From the NCBI RefSeq assembly GCF_900142085.1, contig NZ_FQZQ01000002.1:124001-188000 (forward strand): a stretch of 64,000 nt of DNA, read 5' to 3'. Under the pieces are notes generated by a model. The model was not told where the DNA came from. It worked only from the letters and a program-made list of their open reading frames with translations, and made no database searches. Source of the stretch: Shimia gijangensis (GTDB lineage: Bacteria > Pseudomonadota > Alphaproteobacteria > Rhodobacterales > Rhodobacteraceae). Positions 39,673-49,761 of the stretch are shown piece after piece. Every line of letters starts with the position of its first letter. Positions within the stretch are counted from its first letter, which is position 1. The position numbers were made by a program, and so were the translations under genes.

Positions 39673-41361
39673 TTACGTGTCCGCTTTGGAAGGAGACCCG
39701 AGTAGAACAGGTAAGTCTGACGCTTGCGAAACGGACAGTGAATTGATCTCATGGGCAACACCACGCAGGGTGAGGGCGATCAATTCCAGAGTTGTGGTGT
39801 CATGGCCTGCTGCCCGCAGTAGGTCTGCCGAAATCAACGCCTCCACACCCAGCTCCTTGGTTTTAGCTTCGAGCCGGCTGGTGGCATTCACCGTGTCACC
39901 GATGATCGTACGGGGTGCGTTTTCTGCCGCACCAATTTCACCCAAAACCAATTCTCCCAGATGCACTCCCATGCCAATGCGGACCGGGTCTGCTTTTTCA
40001 GCCAATAGCGTTTTGTTAAAACCCTGAAGGGCTGAGCTGATGCCAGCTGCGGCCTCAAGTGCGGCACGGGCCGAGGAGCGTTCGCTGTCCAGTTCAAAAA
40101 CCGCCAGAAGCCCATCGCCAAGGTATTTATCCACGCTGCCGCCCGCGCCGGTGATGGACGGTACAATGGCATCAAAGAATCGGTTCAGAAGGAACACAAC
40201 ATCATAGGGCAATTGGCCGGTTGTGCGCGCGGTAAAGCTGCGCATGTCTAGGAACAGAATTGCCAGCCGGCGTTCTTGTCCCAGACTTTCATGGGCGCGC
40301 GCACGGCGACCATCCGCCCGAAAAACGCGCAACACGGTGGCGGTGTTGGTCGGGCGCAACTGGCAGGCAAGGCGCGCGTTGGGAGGCGCATTCACGGCTT
40401 GTAAGCTGGCCTGTTCTTCAGGAAGTGGTGGATGCAGAAGATCGCCACCTTCCTCAATAATGACGCGACAGGTTGTACAGCGCCCGCGACCTCCGCACAA
40501 AGCCATATGCGGTACATTTGAAGCCCGCGACATTTCGAGCAGAGTCATACCCTGCTTGCCCTGAATTTCCGGGCCATCAATATAGCGGATACTCACTGAA
40601 CCACGGGAGCTCAGGAAACGGCGGGTCAGAAACGTGATCGCGGTCGATCCCAGCAAAACGCAATAAACCCAAAGCCCGCCGTTCGTCAGTTCTTCAAGGC
40701 GCGCAAACATCGCGCGGGTTGGAAATCCGTATTCCTGCATCAATGCTGGCCCGGCCTCGGAGTTCCACAGTTTTTCACTTTGCGCTCGTCCCTGCACAAG
40801 GAAGCCAGCCAGCGCGAGCGTAGGAACAAGGCTGGCGAGCCCGATAAGCCAGGGCAGGGTAGCTCGCCACCAACCTTGGCCTCGCAGCCAGAAATGCAGG
40901 CCCGTACAGCCGTGCGTCCACACGATCAACAACAACAGCGCCTGATTCCAACCGCTGATCGTATTCCAGATCAGCGCGGTGATATAGCCCATCTCATCAT
41001 TTACACCAAAGATCGACGAGGCGGCGCGGGTATGAATGAAATGCACCATCAGCAGCAATGGGATCGTAAGCCCAAGGCAGATTTGAAGGCCTTCCCAAAA
41101 AGACATTCTAAGGGTGCGTCGACGCGCCAGCCGATAAAGCGCCAGCCCCGCATGAGTCAGTAAGGCCGAATAGAGCAGCAGCCCGCCCAGACCGCTGCGG
41201 GTGATAACCTGACGCCAATCCTGAAATCGCTCCATTAATTCGATGGAGTGCAATCCAAGGGCGATATTCACGAAGTGGAAGAACACATAGGTGAACAGCA
41301 CCAGCCCCGACGCAATGCGCAGTCGTGTCCGCAGATTGCCTCGCCAAAGCGTATTTGCCAT
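39673..41361 (-). CDS. Membrane adenylate/guanylate cyclase with 2Fe-2S ferredoxin domain
   Basis: A 562-residue, three-part signalling protein. Residues ~1-250 form a membrane domain of about six helices with several histidines inside or at the ends of helices (His29, 70, 107, 110, 150, 156), resembling diheme cytochrome b or SdhC-like domains. Residues ~255-350 are a plant-type 2Fe-2S domain with Cys289, 295, 298 (CGGRGRCTTC) and Cys333. Residues ~362-545 are a class III cyclase catalytic domain with metal Asp372 (FLDMRSF) and Asp416 (YLGDGLLAVF) and IIGDTVNATSRLE. It probably makes cAMP in response to redox state or respiratory electron flow (inference). No partner gene is coupled. Confidence 0.85.
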   Translation of the reverse strand: MANTLWRGNLRTRLRIASGLVLFTYVFFHFVNIALGLHSIELMERFQDWRQVITRSGLGGLLLYSALLTHAGLALYRLARRRTLRMSFWEGLQICLGLTIPLLLMVHFIHTRAASSIFGVNDEMGYITALIWNTISGWNQALLLLIVWTHGCTGLHFWLRGQGWWRATLPWLIGLASLVPTLALAGFLVQGRAQSEKLWNSEAGPALMQEYGFPTRAMFARLEELTNGGLWVYCVLLGSTAITFLTRRFLSSRGSVSIRYIDGPEIQGKQGMTLLEMSRASNVPHMALCGGRGRCTTCRVIIEEGGDLLHPPLPEEQASLQAVNAPPNARLACQLRPTNTATVLRVFRADGRRARAHESLGQERRLAILFLDMRSFTARTTGQLPYDVVFLLNRFFDAIVPSITGAGGSVDKYLGDGLLAVFELDSERSSARAALEAAAGISSALQGFNKTLLAEKADPVRIGMGVHLGELVLGEIGAAENAPRTIIGDTVNATSRLEAKTKELGVEALISADLLRAAGHDTTTLELIALTLRGVAHEINSLSVSQASDLPVLLGSPSKADT

Positions 41362-41415
41362 TCAAGCCTCCGTTCGCGTCTTGTGAACCAGACTGGGGGG
41401 CAGAAGACGGTGGGT

Positions 41416-41440
41416 CAAGGCGCAGCGGATGTGCGCCTTG
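41416..41440 (-). terminator. Perfect inverted repeat after trxB, probable terminator
   Basis: CAAGGCGCA (41416-41424) and TGCGCCTTG (41432-41440), 7-nt loop, 28 bp past the trxB stop and just before the cyclase gene (ATG 41361). No T run follows on either strand, so a protein-binding dyad is an alternative. Confidence 0.4.
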
Positions 41441-41467
41441 TCACACTTAGTTTCGAGTGGGTCCGCT

Positions 41468-42442
<975 letters not shown>

Positions 42443-42620
42443 TTAGGGGATATAGCCATCCCTTGTACGAGGGAAAACCCCGCCCGCGCAGCAAACATCC
42501 AGTGATTGAAATGGGCAATGGCCGAAATTGTCGCAAAATGATGTTGCGCTAACGCGAAATATTATTGCGCGTCCAGTGGGTGATGCTATAAGAACCGCAA
42601 ATTCTACAGGGAATATTGCT

Positions 42621-43121
42621 ATGCCAGCCTCGCGTCTCGATCCAATTGACCGAAAAATTCTGGCCGAATTGCAGGCAGACGGTCGTATGACCAATGTAGA
42701 ACTGGCTAAGCGAGTCGGCATTTCTGCGCCTCCTTGTTTGCGCCGCGTTCGTACGCTGGAAGAATCAGGATTTATTCGCGGTTATCACGCCGAGGTCGAT
42801 GCCCGGGAGTTGGGTTTTGAAGTGCAGGTTTTTGCAATGGTCGGGTTGGTTAGTCAGGCAGAGGCCGACCTTTCCATCTTTGAGGGGCGTTGCCGCAGCT
42901 GGTCGCTGGTTCGCGAATGTCACATGCTGAACGGCGAAGTGGATTTTATCCTGAAGTGCGTCGCGCCGGACCTGTCGACGTTCCAAACTTTCCTGACCGA
43001 AGAATTGCTCAAGGCCGACAATGTTGCCAGTGTGAAGACATCGCTGGTGATCCGTGGTGCCAAAGACGATCCAGGCGTGCCTTTTGATGTACTTGAAGAC
43101 CGTTTGACCCGCGACGCCTGA
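42621..43121 (+). CDS. Lrp/AsnC-family transcriptional regulator
   Basis: A 166-residue regulator with an N-terminal HTH (RLDPIDRKILAELQADGRMTNVELAKRVGISAPPCLRRVRTLEESGFI) and a C-terminal RAM/AsnC ligand-binding domain (ending near VASVKTSLVIRG). The ISAPPCLRRV recognition helix is the Lrp/DecR type. ATG 42621 has AGGGA 9 bp upstream; the open frame to 42528 lies in the divergent promoter region. Likely autoregulated and possibly acts on trxB; the amino-acid effector is unknown. Confidence 0.92.
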   Translation: MPASRLDPIDRKILAELQADGRMTNVELAKRVGISAPPCLRRVRTLEESGFIRGYHAEVDARELGFEVQVFAMVGLVSQAEADLSIFEGRCRSWSLVRECHMLNGEVDFILKCVAPDLSTFQTFLTEELLKADNVASVKTSLVIRGAKDDPGVPFDVLEDRLTRDA

Positions 43122-43143
43122 GGTAATTGTTTCCCAAAAATGC

Positions 43144-43181
43144 AACAGGGCCGCTCTGGAGTAACCGGAGCGACCCTGTTT
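43144..43181. terminator. Bidirectional terminator between the Lrp gene and the 47-residue gene
   Basis: AACAGGG-c-CGCTC (43144-43156) pairs with GAGCG-a-CCCTGTT (43168-43180); inner GG/CC pairs extend the stem. TTGCTT follows on the plus strand, and TTTTT occurs past the arm on the minus strand, so both genes can use it. Confidence 0.8.
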
Positions 43182-43204
43182 GCTTGGGCATATGGCCTTA
43201 AGCT

Positions 43205-43348
43205 TTAGGCGGCTTTTTTATCCATTTCGACGCCGCTGCGCTTGGCAATAAAAGCCGCGCGGCGTGCACCACGAGCCCATGGCATGGCTGGTGCATCTGC
43301 TTTTGCAGTGGCGACGACGGATTTGATGAAACGCTGTTTGCTCGACAT
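43205..43348 (-). CDS. Small basic conserved-looking protein (47 residues)
   Basis: 47 residues: MSSKQRFIKSVVATAKADAP, then AMPWARGARRAAFIAKRSGV and EMDKKAA. It is strongly basic with an Arg/Ala-rich centre. An excellent AGGAG ribosome binding site lies 7 bp before ATG 43348, and a terminator follows. I recall similar short proteins in roseobacters annotated as hypothetical. No domain is recognised; nucleic-acid or membrane binding is possible but unproven. The gene is monocistronic. Confidence 0.7.
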   Translation of the reverse strand: MSSKQRFIKSVVATAKADAPAMPWARGARRAAFIAKRSGVEMDKKAA

Positions 43349-43492
43349 TGTTTTTCTCCTGAATGTTGTGTCCTGTTTTCGGAACACTTTGTTTCTTGCT
43401 TGGAAACTAATCTCGTCCTGAATTGGGGCGAGGGTTGGGCAAGAAACGTCAGATTTCAGGAAATTACTCTGATCTTTTTCGGGCAAATGTCT

Positions 43493-44251
43493 TTAAAGGC
43501 GGATCGCTGAAATCAAGCGGCCATAGTCGGCGTCGCCAGCGTGGGTTGCCCTGCGATAGGAAAAAAACCGCTCAGGATCGTTGTAAGTGCAATGGCGGAC
43601 CCATTCTGCGTCCCGTACCCCCGCACGGCGCAAACGATGCAGCCCATAGGATGGCAAGTCAAACATCATGCGGTCGCCTTCGCCGCCTGCAAAGAATTGG
43701 CTGTTTTCGGGGTTGTCCGTAATAAAGTCGTCAAAAAACTCTGGTCCGACCTCATAGGCCCGCTGGCTGATCGACGGTCCAATCACCGCCACTGTGCGGT
43801 CTCGGCGCGCGCCAATACTCTCCATGGCATCAAGGGTGGCCTCAAGCACACCATCACGGGCACCACGCCAACCGGCATGAGCTCCGGCCACCACGCCGGC
43901 CTCGCGATCGGCGAACAATACGGGCTGACAATCGGCGGTGAGGATCGACAACACAAGCCCGGGTGTGGCCGTGACCAAAGCATCTGCTTTGGGGCGGTCG
44001 CCTCGAATTGGGGCATCTACAATGACAACGTCCGGTGAGTGTACCTGATACACGTTCACCAAATGTGACACTGGCGCGTTCATCGCATCGGCCACACGCT
44101 CACGGTTGATTTGCACGATTTCACTTTGGTCTGATGACCCTGTGCCGCAGTTCAGACCCTCAAAAACTCCGGAAGAGGCCCCGCCCTTGCGCGTAAAAAA
44201 ACCGTGGCGAAACGGGGTAAGCATGTCTGAAGTGAGTATCTCAAGTGTCAT
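43493..44251 (-). CDS. pgeF: Peptidoglycan editing factor PgeF (laccase-domain, YfiH family)
   Basis: A 252-residue multicopper-oxidase-like fold protein of the DUF152/YfiH family, which in E. coli prevents L-Ser from replacing L-Ala in peptidoglycan. The zinc-site residues are His71 (YQVHSPDVV), Cys108 (LTADCQPVLF) and His125 (GAHAGWRG). ATG 44251 overlaps the TGA of the methyltransferase gene (ATGA), so it is coupled to that gene; three more residues are possible with ATG 44260. Confidence 0.92.
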   Translation of the reverse strand: MTLEILTSDMLTPFRHGFFTRKGGASSGVFEGLNCGTGSSDQSEIVQINRERVADAMNAPVSHLVNVYQVHSPDVVIVDAPIRGDRPKADALVTATPGLVLSILTADCQPVLFADREAGVVAGAHAGWRGARDGVLEATLDAMESIGARRDRTVAVIGPSISQRAYEVGPEFFDDFITDNPENSQFFAGGEGDRMMFDLPSYGLHRLRRAGVRDAEWVRHCTYNDPERFFSYRRATHAGDADYGRLISAIRL

Positions 44252-45309
44252 ATCTCGCATCCCGGTGGAGGGGGCGCGTCAGTTGGAAACAACGCCAGCA
44301 CTTTGAACAGATTTCCCATTTCACGTGGATGCGTCAAGCGGCGATGTGCTGCGATGTGCGAGTCAAGTCTGTCGCCAATCAGCCCAGTTGCCAAAGCTTG
44401 TGCACGTCCTGTGATGCCCAGGCGCTCAAGGAAAACTCCCTGCGGGGTCAGCTTGCTATGGGCTGAAGGAGTCGCCAGCGCCAAGGCTTCAAAATCCACA
44501 TGGGCCGTCAGGTCTGCCTTGCCCGGAGTCTCAAACGGCGACACATGCTCGTGGGCCTTTAACGCCTGCAGAGTGTCACCCTGGGATCGCCAATCGCCAT
44601 AGTCGATGATCAGAGCCACGCCGCCGTTCTGTTCGATTCGCTGGCCGATGGTGGATGCGATTGGGGCCGCGGCAGGACAGATTTCGACCACATCGCCATC
44701 TTCGGTGTCCTCAAGGCGATGCGAAAGCACCGGCACCGGGGCGTTGCCACCAAGACCAGCATGTAAACTGCGATCCTGTTGGCTCACCAACCGCTCGCAC
44801 CAGCCGTCGCCTTCGCGTTGGAATTGTCGGATTGGCAGCGCATCGAAGAATTCGTTGGCCACCAGATACATCGGTTTGTCTTCTGGAAGAGTATCAATGG
44901 TGGCGTGCCACACTGGACGGTTCCCTAAAGCGTCGTGTTGTTTGCCTCGCAGAACTGGCGAAGCTTCAACCAGATGCACCTCTGCAGCGTCACCAAAGCC
45001 GGGCACAGCCCGAGTTGCTCGCAATATATCGGCCATTAGCGTGCCGCGTCCCGGTCCGATCTCGGCCAAAACAAAAGAAAAAGGCGCGCCCTGATCTATC
45101 CACGCCTGCGCCAGCGCAAGCCCCACCATTTCGCCAAACATCTGCGAGATTTCCGGTGCCGTGGTGAAGTCCCCGGTGGCCCCCAACGGGTCTTTGGTCG
45201 TGTAGTAGCCAAATCTTGGGTTCAGCAGGCACTCGGCCATATAGTCGGCCATGGTCATTGGGCCATCTGATGCAATGCGGGTTAGCAGAACCTCGGTCAA
45301 ATCAGACAT
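44248..45309 (-). CDS. SAM-dependent methyltransferase, MidA/NDUFAF7 family
   Basis: A 353-residue methyltransferase. [46 protein letters not shown] and the SAM motif [19 protein letters not shown] are the family hallmarks (PF02636). Mitochondrial NDUFAF7 methylates an arginine of a complex I subunit; the bacterial substrate is not established. ATG 45309 overlaps the lgt stop by 8 bp; a GTG at 45318 is an alternative. It forms the middle of the lgt - methyltransferase - pgeF coupled chain. Confidence 0.88.
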   Translation of the reverse strand: MSDLTEVLLTRIASDGPMTMADYMAECLLNPRFGYYTTKDPLGATGDFTTAPEISQMFGEMVGLALAQAWIDQGAPFSFVLAEIGPGRGTLMADILRATRAVPGFGDAAEVHLVEASPVLRGKQHDALGNRPVWHATIDTLPEDKPMYLVANEFFDALPIRQFQREGDGWCERLVSQQDRSLHAGLGGNAPVPVLSHRLEDTEDGDVVEICPAAAPIASTIGQRIEQNGGVALIIDYGDWRSQGDTLQALKAHEHVSPFETPGKADLTAHVDFEALALATPSAHSKLTPQGVFLERLGITGRAQALATGLIGDRLDSHIAAHRRLTHPREMGNLFKVLALFPTDAPPPPGCEI

Positions 45310-46186
45310 GTCGTGCACGCTTCATCAACCACAGGCCACCTATGATCATTGGCAGTGACAGAACCTGTCCCATAGTGAGGCCAAATCCACCGATGTGATA
45401 CGCTAGCCCCAGCGGATTGCCTTCGGTCACAAATTGCGCGTCTGGCTGGCGGGCAAATTCCACCACAAATCGTGCAAGACCATAGCCCGCAAAGAACATG
45501 CCCGAAACGCGCCCCGGATACTTCAAATCGCCACGCTTCCAGGCCATCCACAGCAGAATACCACCAAGAACCACACCTTCGAGTAACGCTTCATAAAGCT
45601 GCGAAGGGTGGCGCGCGCAGTACGCATCGGTCGCCAACCCGCATTCCTGCGCATAATAGCCGGGAAAGACAACGCCCCATGGCAGGTCGGTTGGGCGGCC
45701 CCACAGTTCGGCATTGATGAAATTGGCAATACGTCCCAGCAAAAGGCCCGGCCATATCCCCAACGCCATTGCGTCGGCCGTCGACAGTTTGGGCAGTTTT
45801 TCCTTCCGGGCCACTAGCCAAGCGGCGATGATGACGCCCAAAAGGCCGCCATGAAAGGCCATGCCACCTTGCCAGATCTTCAGGACATCAGCGGGGTTCG
45901 CGAGGTATTCATCCGGCTTGTAAAACAGAACATAGCCCAATCGCCCGCCCAAAATGACGCCCAGGATGACCCAGGTCAGCAAGTCTTCGCATTGACGAGG
46001 AGTCATTGGCGCGCCAGCTGGCCCCCAAAATTTGGGGCGCTTGAGCGTTGCAACGACAATGCGCCAGCCAATCACAATACCAACAATATACGCCAACGCA
46101 TACCAGCGCAGGGCAAATACGAATCCGAACAGATCAACCGAGAAAATCTCAGGCGAAACATCGGGAAATGGGATCATCGCTTGCAT
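45302..46186 (-). CDS. lgt: Prolipoprotein diacylglyceryl transferase
   Basis: An inner-membrane enzyme that adds diacylglycerol from phosphatidylglycerol to the lipobox cysteine of prolipoproteins. 294 residues, about seven hydrophobic helices. The Lgt signature [17 protein letters not shown] is present, and the catalytic His/Arg regions appear in [11 protein letters not shown] and [12 protein letters not shown] 46186 with GGGA upstream; ATG 46177 (MIPFPDV) and further upstream starts are possible. First gene of a coupled chain with the methyltransferase gene and pgeF; divergent from ubiK. Confidence 0.96.
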   Translation of the reverse strand: MQAMIPFPDVSPEIFSVDLFGFVFALRWYALAYIVGIVIGWRIVVATLKRPKFWGPAGAPMTPRQCEDLLTWVILGVILGGRLGYVLFYKPDEYLANPADVLKIWQGGMAFHGGLLGVIIAAWLVARKEKLPKLSTADAMALGIWPGLLLGRIANFINAELWGRPTDLPWGVVFPGYYAQECGLATDAYCARHPSQLYEALLEGVVLGGILLWMAWKRGDLKYPGRVSGMFFAGYGLARFVVEFARQPDAQFVTEGNPLGLAYHIGGFGLTMGQVLSLPMIIGGLWLMKRARHV

Positions 46187-46281
46187 GGTCCCAAATGGCC
46201 GCGCTGCTGGGGCAAAGTCAACCATTGTGCCGCGACCAATTGCACCCCATATAAAGGCCACAGAAACCGCCGGAGAGACCC

Positions 46282-46521
46282 ATGCAGACCCGCAACAAAA
46301 TTATGGACGATGTTTCGCAGCTGATGACCAACGCCATGGGCGTGGCACAGGGTGCCAAAGACGAAGCAGAAAATGCAATGAAATCGCTGATGGATCGCTG
46401 GTTGGCGGACCGCGATTTCGTGACTCGGGAAGAATTCGACGCCGTGCGGGCAATGGCGCAAAAAGCGCGCGAAGAAAACGAAGCACTGAAGGCGCGCATC
46501 GAGGCGCTGGAAGGCAAATAG
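46282..46521 (+). CDS. ubiK: Ubiquinone biosynthesis accessory factor UbiK
   Basis: A 79-residue BMFP-domain protein, a soluble assembly factor for the aerobic ubiquinone complex. [52 protein letters not shown] is followed by a C-terminal coiled coil ([15 protein letters not shown]), which is the UbiK/YqiC layout. Good GGAGAG upstream. Divergent from lgt; followed by a terminator. Confidence 0.88.
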   Translation: MQTRNKIMDDVSQLMTNAMGVAQGAKDEAENAMKSLMDRWLADRDFVTREEFDAVRAMAQKAREENEALKARIEALEGK

Positions 46522-46527
46522 AGCTTG

Positions 46528-46549
46528 AGGGGCGTTGCCACGCCCCTTT
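46528..46549 (+). terminator. Terminator of ubiK
   Basis: AGGGGCGT (46528-46535), TGCC loop, ACGCCCCT (46540-46547), then TTC. It starts six bases after the ubiK stop. Confidence 0.8.
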
Positions 46550-46550
46550 C

Positions 46551-46609
46551 TATCTGGCTCGAGATATCCCGGGGTGAGCGCCTTACAGCGTGAGGGGCAA
46601 TGCCCCTCA
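46551..46609 (-). repeat. Composite intergenic repeat, copy 3 (minus orientation)
   Basis: Read on the minus strand: hairpin TGAGGGGC-att-GCCCCTCA (46609-46591), 13 nt, then a body at 46578-46551 reading CTCACCCCGGGATATCTCGA followed by GCCAGATA. It is the most diverged copy (TCTCGAGCC for TTTTGAACC). It sits between ubiK and the ABC operon, opposite in direction to both. Confidence 0.6.
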
Positions 46610-46618
46610 TGCGCATCA

Positions 46619-46646
46619 TGGACTGGTTCCCCTGTGGCTCTATAGT
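46619..46646 (+). promoter_or_regulatory. Candidate promoter of the ABC exporter operon
   Basis: TGGACT (46619-46624) and TATAGT (46641-46646) with 16-bp spacing, 26 bp upstream of the ATPase ATG. The -10 is good and the -35 moderate. Confidence 0.35.
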
Positions 46647-46671
46647 GTGAGCCGTCAGTGGAGTTAGGTTT

Positions 46672-47388
46672 ATGAACGAAGATATTCCAAACACTTTCGT
46701 TACCAAGGGCCTGACCAAAGTTTATGGTGAAGGGCCTGCAGCCGTACATGCGCTGCGGGGTGTTGACCTAGAGATTCCCAGAGGTGAAATCGTCGTGCTG
46801 CTAGGGCCTTCCGGGTCGGGAAAATCTACACTTCTCAATATTATCGGTGGTCTGGATCGCGCTAGCGACGGAGTGGCCCTGTTCGAAGATCAAGACCTCA
46901 CCGCCATGTCGGATCGGGCCTTAACCCGCTATCGGCGCGATCATGTTGGCTTTGTGTTTCAGTTCTACAACCTGATGCCGTCTTTGACGGCGCGCGAAAA
47001 CGTCGAACTGGTGACAGAGATTGCAGATGATCCGATGGACGTGGACGAGGCGCTGCGATTGGTAGGGCTGGGTGAACGGATGGATCACTTTCCGGCTCAG
47101 ATGTCGGGTGGTGAACAACAGCGCGTTGCCATTGCCCGCGCCGTGGCCAAAAACCCAACCGTACTGTTCTGCGACGAACCCACAGGTGCGCTTGATTCCA
47201 AGACCGGGCGCGCAGTTTTGCACGTTTTGAACGATGTGAATGCCAAACTGGGTGCGACGGTGATGATCGTGACCCACGCGGCAGCGACAGCGGCGATGGC
47301 GCACAGGGTCATCCATTTTGCAGATGGCGCAATCCGTCGTGTCGAGACAAATGAGACCCGTCTCAGCCCGGACGAGATTGCATGGTGA
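46672..47388 (+). CDS. ABC exporter ATP-binding protein (MacB/LolD type)
   Basis: A 238-residue ATPase. Walker A GPSGSGKS (45-52), Q-loop [12 protein letters not shown], signature MSGGEQ (144-149), Walker B VLFCDE (164-169), then [19 protein letters not shown]. The [16 protein letters not shown] form is characteristic of the MacB/LolD/DevA group. GGAG lies 8 bp before the ATG. It is followed 4 bp later by the permease gene and then by the adaptor, forming a three-gene exporter operon. Confidence 0.93.
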   Translation: MNEDIPNTFVTKGLTKVYGEGPAAVHALRGVDLEIPRGEIVVLLGPSGSGKSTLLNIIGGLDRASDGVALFEDQDLTAMSDRALTRYRRDHVGFVFQFYNLMPSLTARENVELVTEIADDPMDVDEALRLVGLGERMDHFPAQMSGGEQQRVAIARAVAKNPTVLFCDEPTGALDSKTGRAVLHVLNDVNAKLGATVMIVTHAAATAAMAHRVIHFADGAIRRVETNETRLSPDEIAW

Positions 47389-47392
47389 GTTC

Positions 47393-49756
47393 ATGAGCCC
47401 GCTTGACCGCAAACTTTGGCGAGACCTCTGGCGCATAAAAGGCCAGGCAGGGGCGATTGCGCTGGTCGTGGCGGTTGGTGTGGCCTTGCTGGTAATGATG
47501 TCGGGCATGCTGACATCGCTGACTGAGACGCGCGACACTTATTACGAACGCTACCGATTGGCAGACATTTTCGCACCTGTGACCCGCGCGCCGTTGAATA
47601 TGCTGGAAAGACTTGCCGTTATCCCTGGCGTGGCTTCTGTCGAAGGACGCATTCAGGGCGGTGCGCTTTTGGATATTAAGGGCCAGGCTTTGCCGGTGCG
47701 TGCCCAGGCGTTGTCCTTGCCGCCTCACCGCGAGCCCCATCTGAATGGCCTTTACCTAAGCGACGGGCAAAAACTCACACCGGGGCGTACGGAAGAGGTG
47801 ATCCTGCTTAGCAGTTTCGCCAAAGCCCATGATCTGCAGCTCGGGGATTACCTGTCTGCCACCATGCATGGGGCTCGACGCAGTTTTCGAATTGTTGGCT
47901 TTGCGACGGCGCCGGAATTTCTGTTCACGACGGCGCCCGGTGAGTTTGTCCCGGATGATGCCCGTTTTGCGGTGTTGTGGATGAATGAAGACGCGTTGGC
48001 CGCCGCTTATGACGTAAAGGGTGCCTTTAACGAGGCGTTGATTTCACTGGAACGCGGCGCGCGGCCGGAACCAGTGCTCGCCGCCATTGATGCAGCACTC
48101 GACCGTTACGGGGGGCTTGGCGCCTATGAGCGCGGCGATCACATGTCGGACCGCTTTATCTCGGAGGAGATCAATGGGCTGCAGGCAACGTCTTTGGCCG
48201 TGCCACCCATTTTCATGGGGGTTGCAGCCTTTCTATTGTATATCGTCATCACCCGTCTGGTGCAGGCTGAGCGCGAACAAATCGGATTGATCAAAGCCTT
48301 CGGCTACACCGATTGGGAAGTTTCGCTGCATTATTTCAAGATGGTGTTGGTGATCGCAGTGGCAGGTGCCGTTATGGGGTGTCTTTTGGGCATATGGGCC
48401 GGGCGCGCTATGGCGGGTATTTATCAGTCTGTTTATCATTTTCCCTTTCTGGTTTTTCGGGTTGATCCACAAAGTTTTGTATCCGGTGTTGGCGTGTCGA
48501 TCCTGTCGGCCTCCGCAGGGGGCATGCTGGTGTTGCGCCGAGTGTTTGCCTTGACACCTGCCGTGGCCATGCGACCGCCTGCACCCATGGATTTTTCGCG
48601 TACAGGAGCCTTGAACGAGCGTCTCAAAGGTTGGCTGGATCAACCCAGCCGGATGGTGCTGCGCCGCGTATTTCGCAATCCTGGGCGAATTTTGGGAGCG
48701 GTACTTGGGATTGCTGTGGGGATGGGACTGTCGTCCGCACAACTGTCAGTGATGTTGGGATTTGATGATACGCTTGATCTGACCTTCGGGGTGATCGATC
48801 GCTCGGATGTTGCAGTAAGCTTCTTTGAACCGATGCCGGCCAAAGCTGCCTTTGACCTCGCCCATTTGCCCGGGGTTATTGAGGTTGAGCCCACCCGTGC
48901 AGTCGGGGCCGTTTTGCGCAATGGTCTGAATTCTTATCGGGGCAGTGTTACTGGCCTTGTCGAAGATGCGCGCCTGAATCGGGCTGTGAACAAAAATATG
49001 GGCAATATCGATATGCCTGAAAATGGCATCGTTCTGGCGCGCGCATTGGCCGATATTTTGAAAATTGCACCCGGTGATACGCTGCAAGTCGAAGTTTTAG
49101 AGGGCAAGCGGCCTGTACTGGAGGTCAAAGTGGCCTCAATTGCCGAGACTTTGCTGGGCTCGCCTGCGTTTATGCGCATGGACACATTGAACCGCGAGAT
49201 GGGAGAATGGGGCCGTGTTTCGGGGGCATATTTACGTGTCGACAGCGGCCAGCTGCCTGTCCTGTACGAAGCGGTCAAGGAAACGCCTTCTGTGGCGGGC
49301 GTCAGCCGACGTGAAGACTCCCGAGCTGCGATGCAAAAGCTGATGGATACAGGAGCAGGGGCGATGCGCTTTGTGATGGCGGCGATTGCAGGCATCATCA
49401 CATTTGGCATCGTTTACAACTCGGCGCGCATAGCCTTTGGAGAACAATCCCGAGATCTGGCCAGCCTGCGGGTGATTGGCTTTACGCGCGGCGAGGCGTC
49501 GTTTGTTTTGCTTGGCGAGTTGGCAATTGTAGTGTTGTTGGCCATCCCTCTTGGTATAGGTATTGGCTATTATCTGTCATTCCTGATTGCCGCCGGATTC
49601 AGCACTGATCTGTACCAAATTCCCACTGTGTTTCGTCCGCAAGCCTTTGGCACGGCAGCGATTGCAGTGGTGCTGGCGTCGTTGATTTCCGGCTGGCTCG
49701 TAAAACGTGATATTGACAAGGTCAACCTGGTGGCGACCCTAAAAACAAGAGAGTGA
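47393..49756 (+). CDS. FtsX-like ABC transporter permease
   Basis: A 787-residue permease with two FtsX units. A first membrane segment (~17-40) is followed by a large periplasmic MacB-type domain (~45-260) and three helices near 275-400. A second unit begins around 440 (MVLRRVFRNPGRILGAVLGIAVGMGLSS), with another periplasmic domain (~480-660) and three C-terminal helices (AGIITFGIVYNSARIAFGEQSRDLASLRVIGFTRGEA onward). This 8-helix layout fits LolCE/DevC-like or fused MacB-like permeases. Start ATG 47393, 4 bp after the ATPase stop. Confidence 0.9.
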   Translation: MSPLDRKLWRDLWRIKGQAGAIALVVAVGVALLVMMSGMLTSLTETRDTYYERYRLADIFAPVTRAPLNMLERLAVIPGVASVEGRIQGGALLDIKGQALPVRAQALSLPPHREPHLNGLYLSDGQKLTPGRTEEVILLSSFAKAHDLQLGDYLSATMHGARRSFRIVGFATAPEFLFTTAPGEFVPDDARFAVLWMNEDALAAAYDVKGAFNEALISLERGARPEPVLAAIDAALDRYGGLGAYERGDHMSDRFISEEINGLQATSLAVPPIFMGVAAFLLYIVITRLVQAEREQIGLIKAFGYTDWEVSLHYFKMVLVIAVAGAVMGCLLGIWAGRAMAGIYQSVYHFPFLVFRVDPQSFVSGVGVSILSASAGGMLVLRRVFALTPAVAMRPPAPMDFSRTGALNERLKGWLDQPSRMVLRRVFRNPGRILGAVLGIAVGMGLSSAQLSVMLGFDDTLDLTFGVIDRSDVAVSFFEPMPAKAAFDLAHLPGVIEVEPTRAVGAVLRNGLNSYRGSVTGLVEDARLNRAVNKNMGNIDMPENGIVLARALADILKIAPGDTLQVEVLEGKRPVLEVKVASIAETLLGSPAFMRMDTLNREMGEWGRVSGAYLRVDSGQLPVLYEAVKETPSVAGVSRREDSRAAMQKLMDTGAGAMRFVMAAIAGIITFGIVYNSARIAFGEQSRDLASLRVIGFTRGEASFVLLGELAIVVLLAIPLGIGIGYYLSFLIAAGFSTDLYQIPTVFRPQAFGTAAIAVVLASLISGWLVKRDIDKVNLVATLKTRE

Positions 49757-49761
49757 AACCC

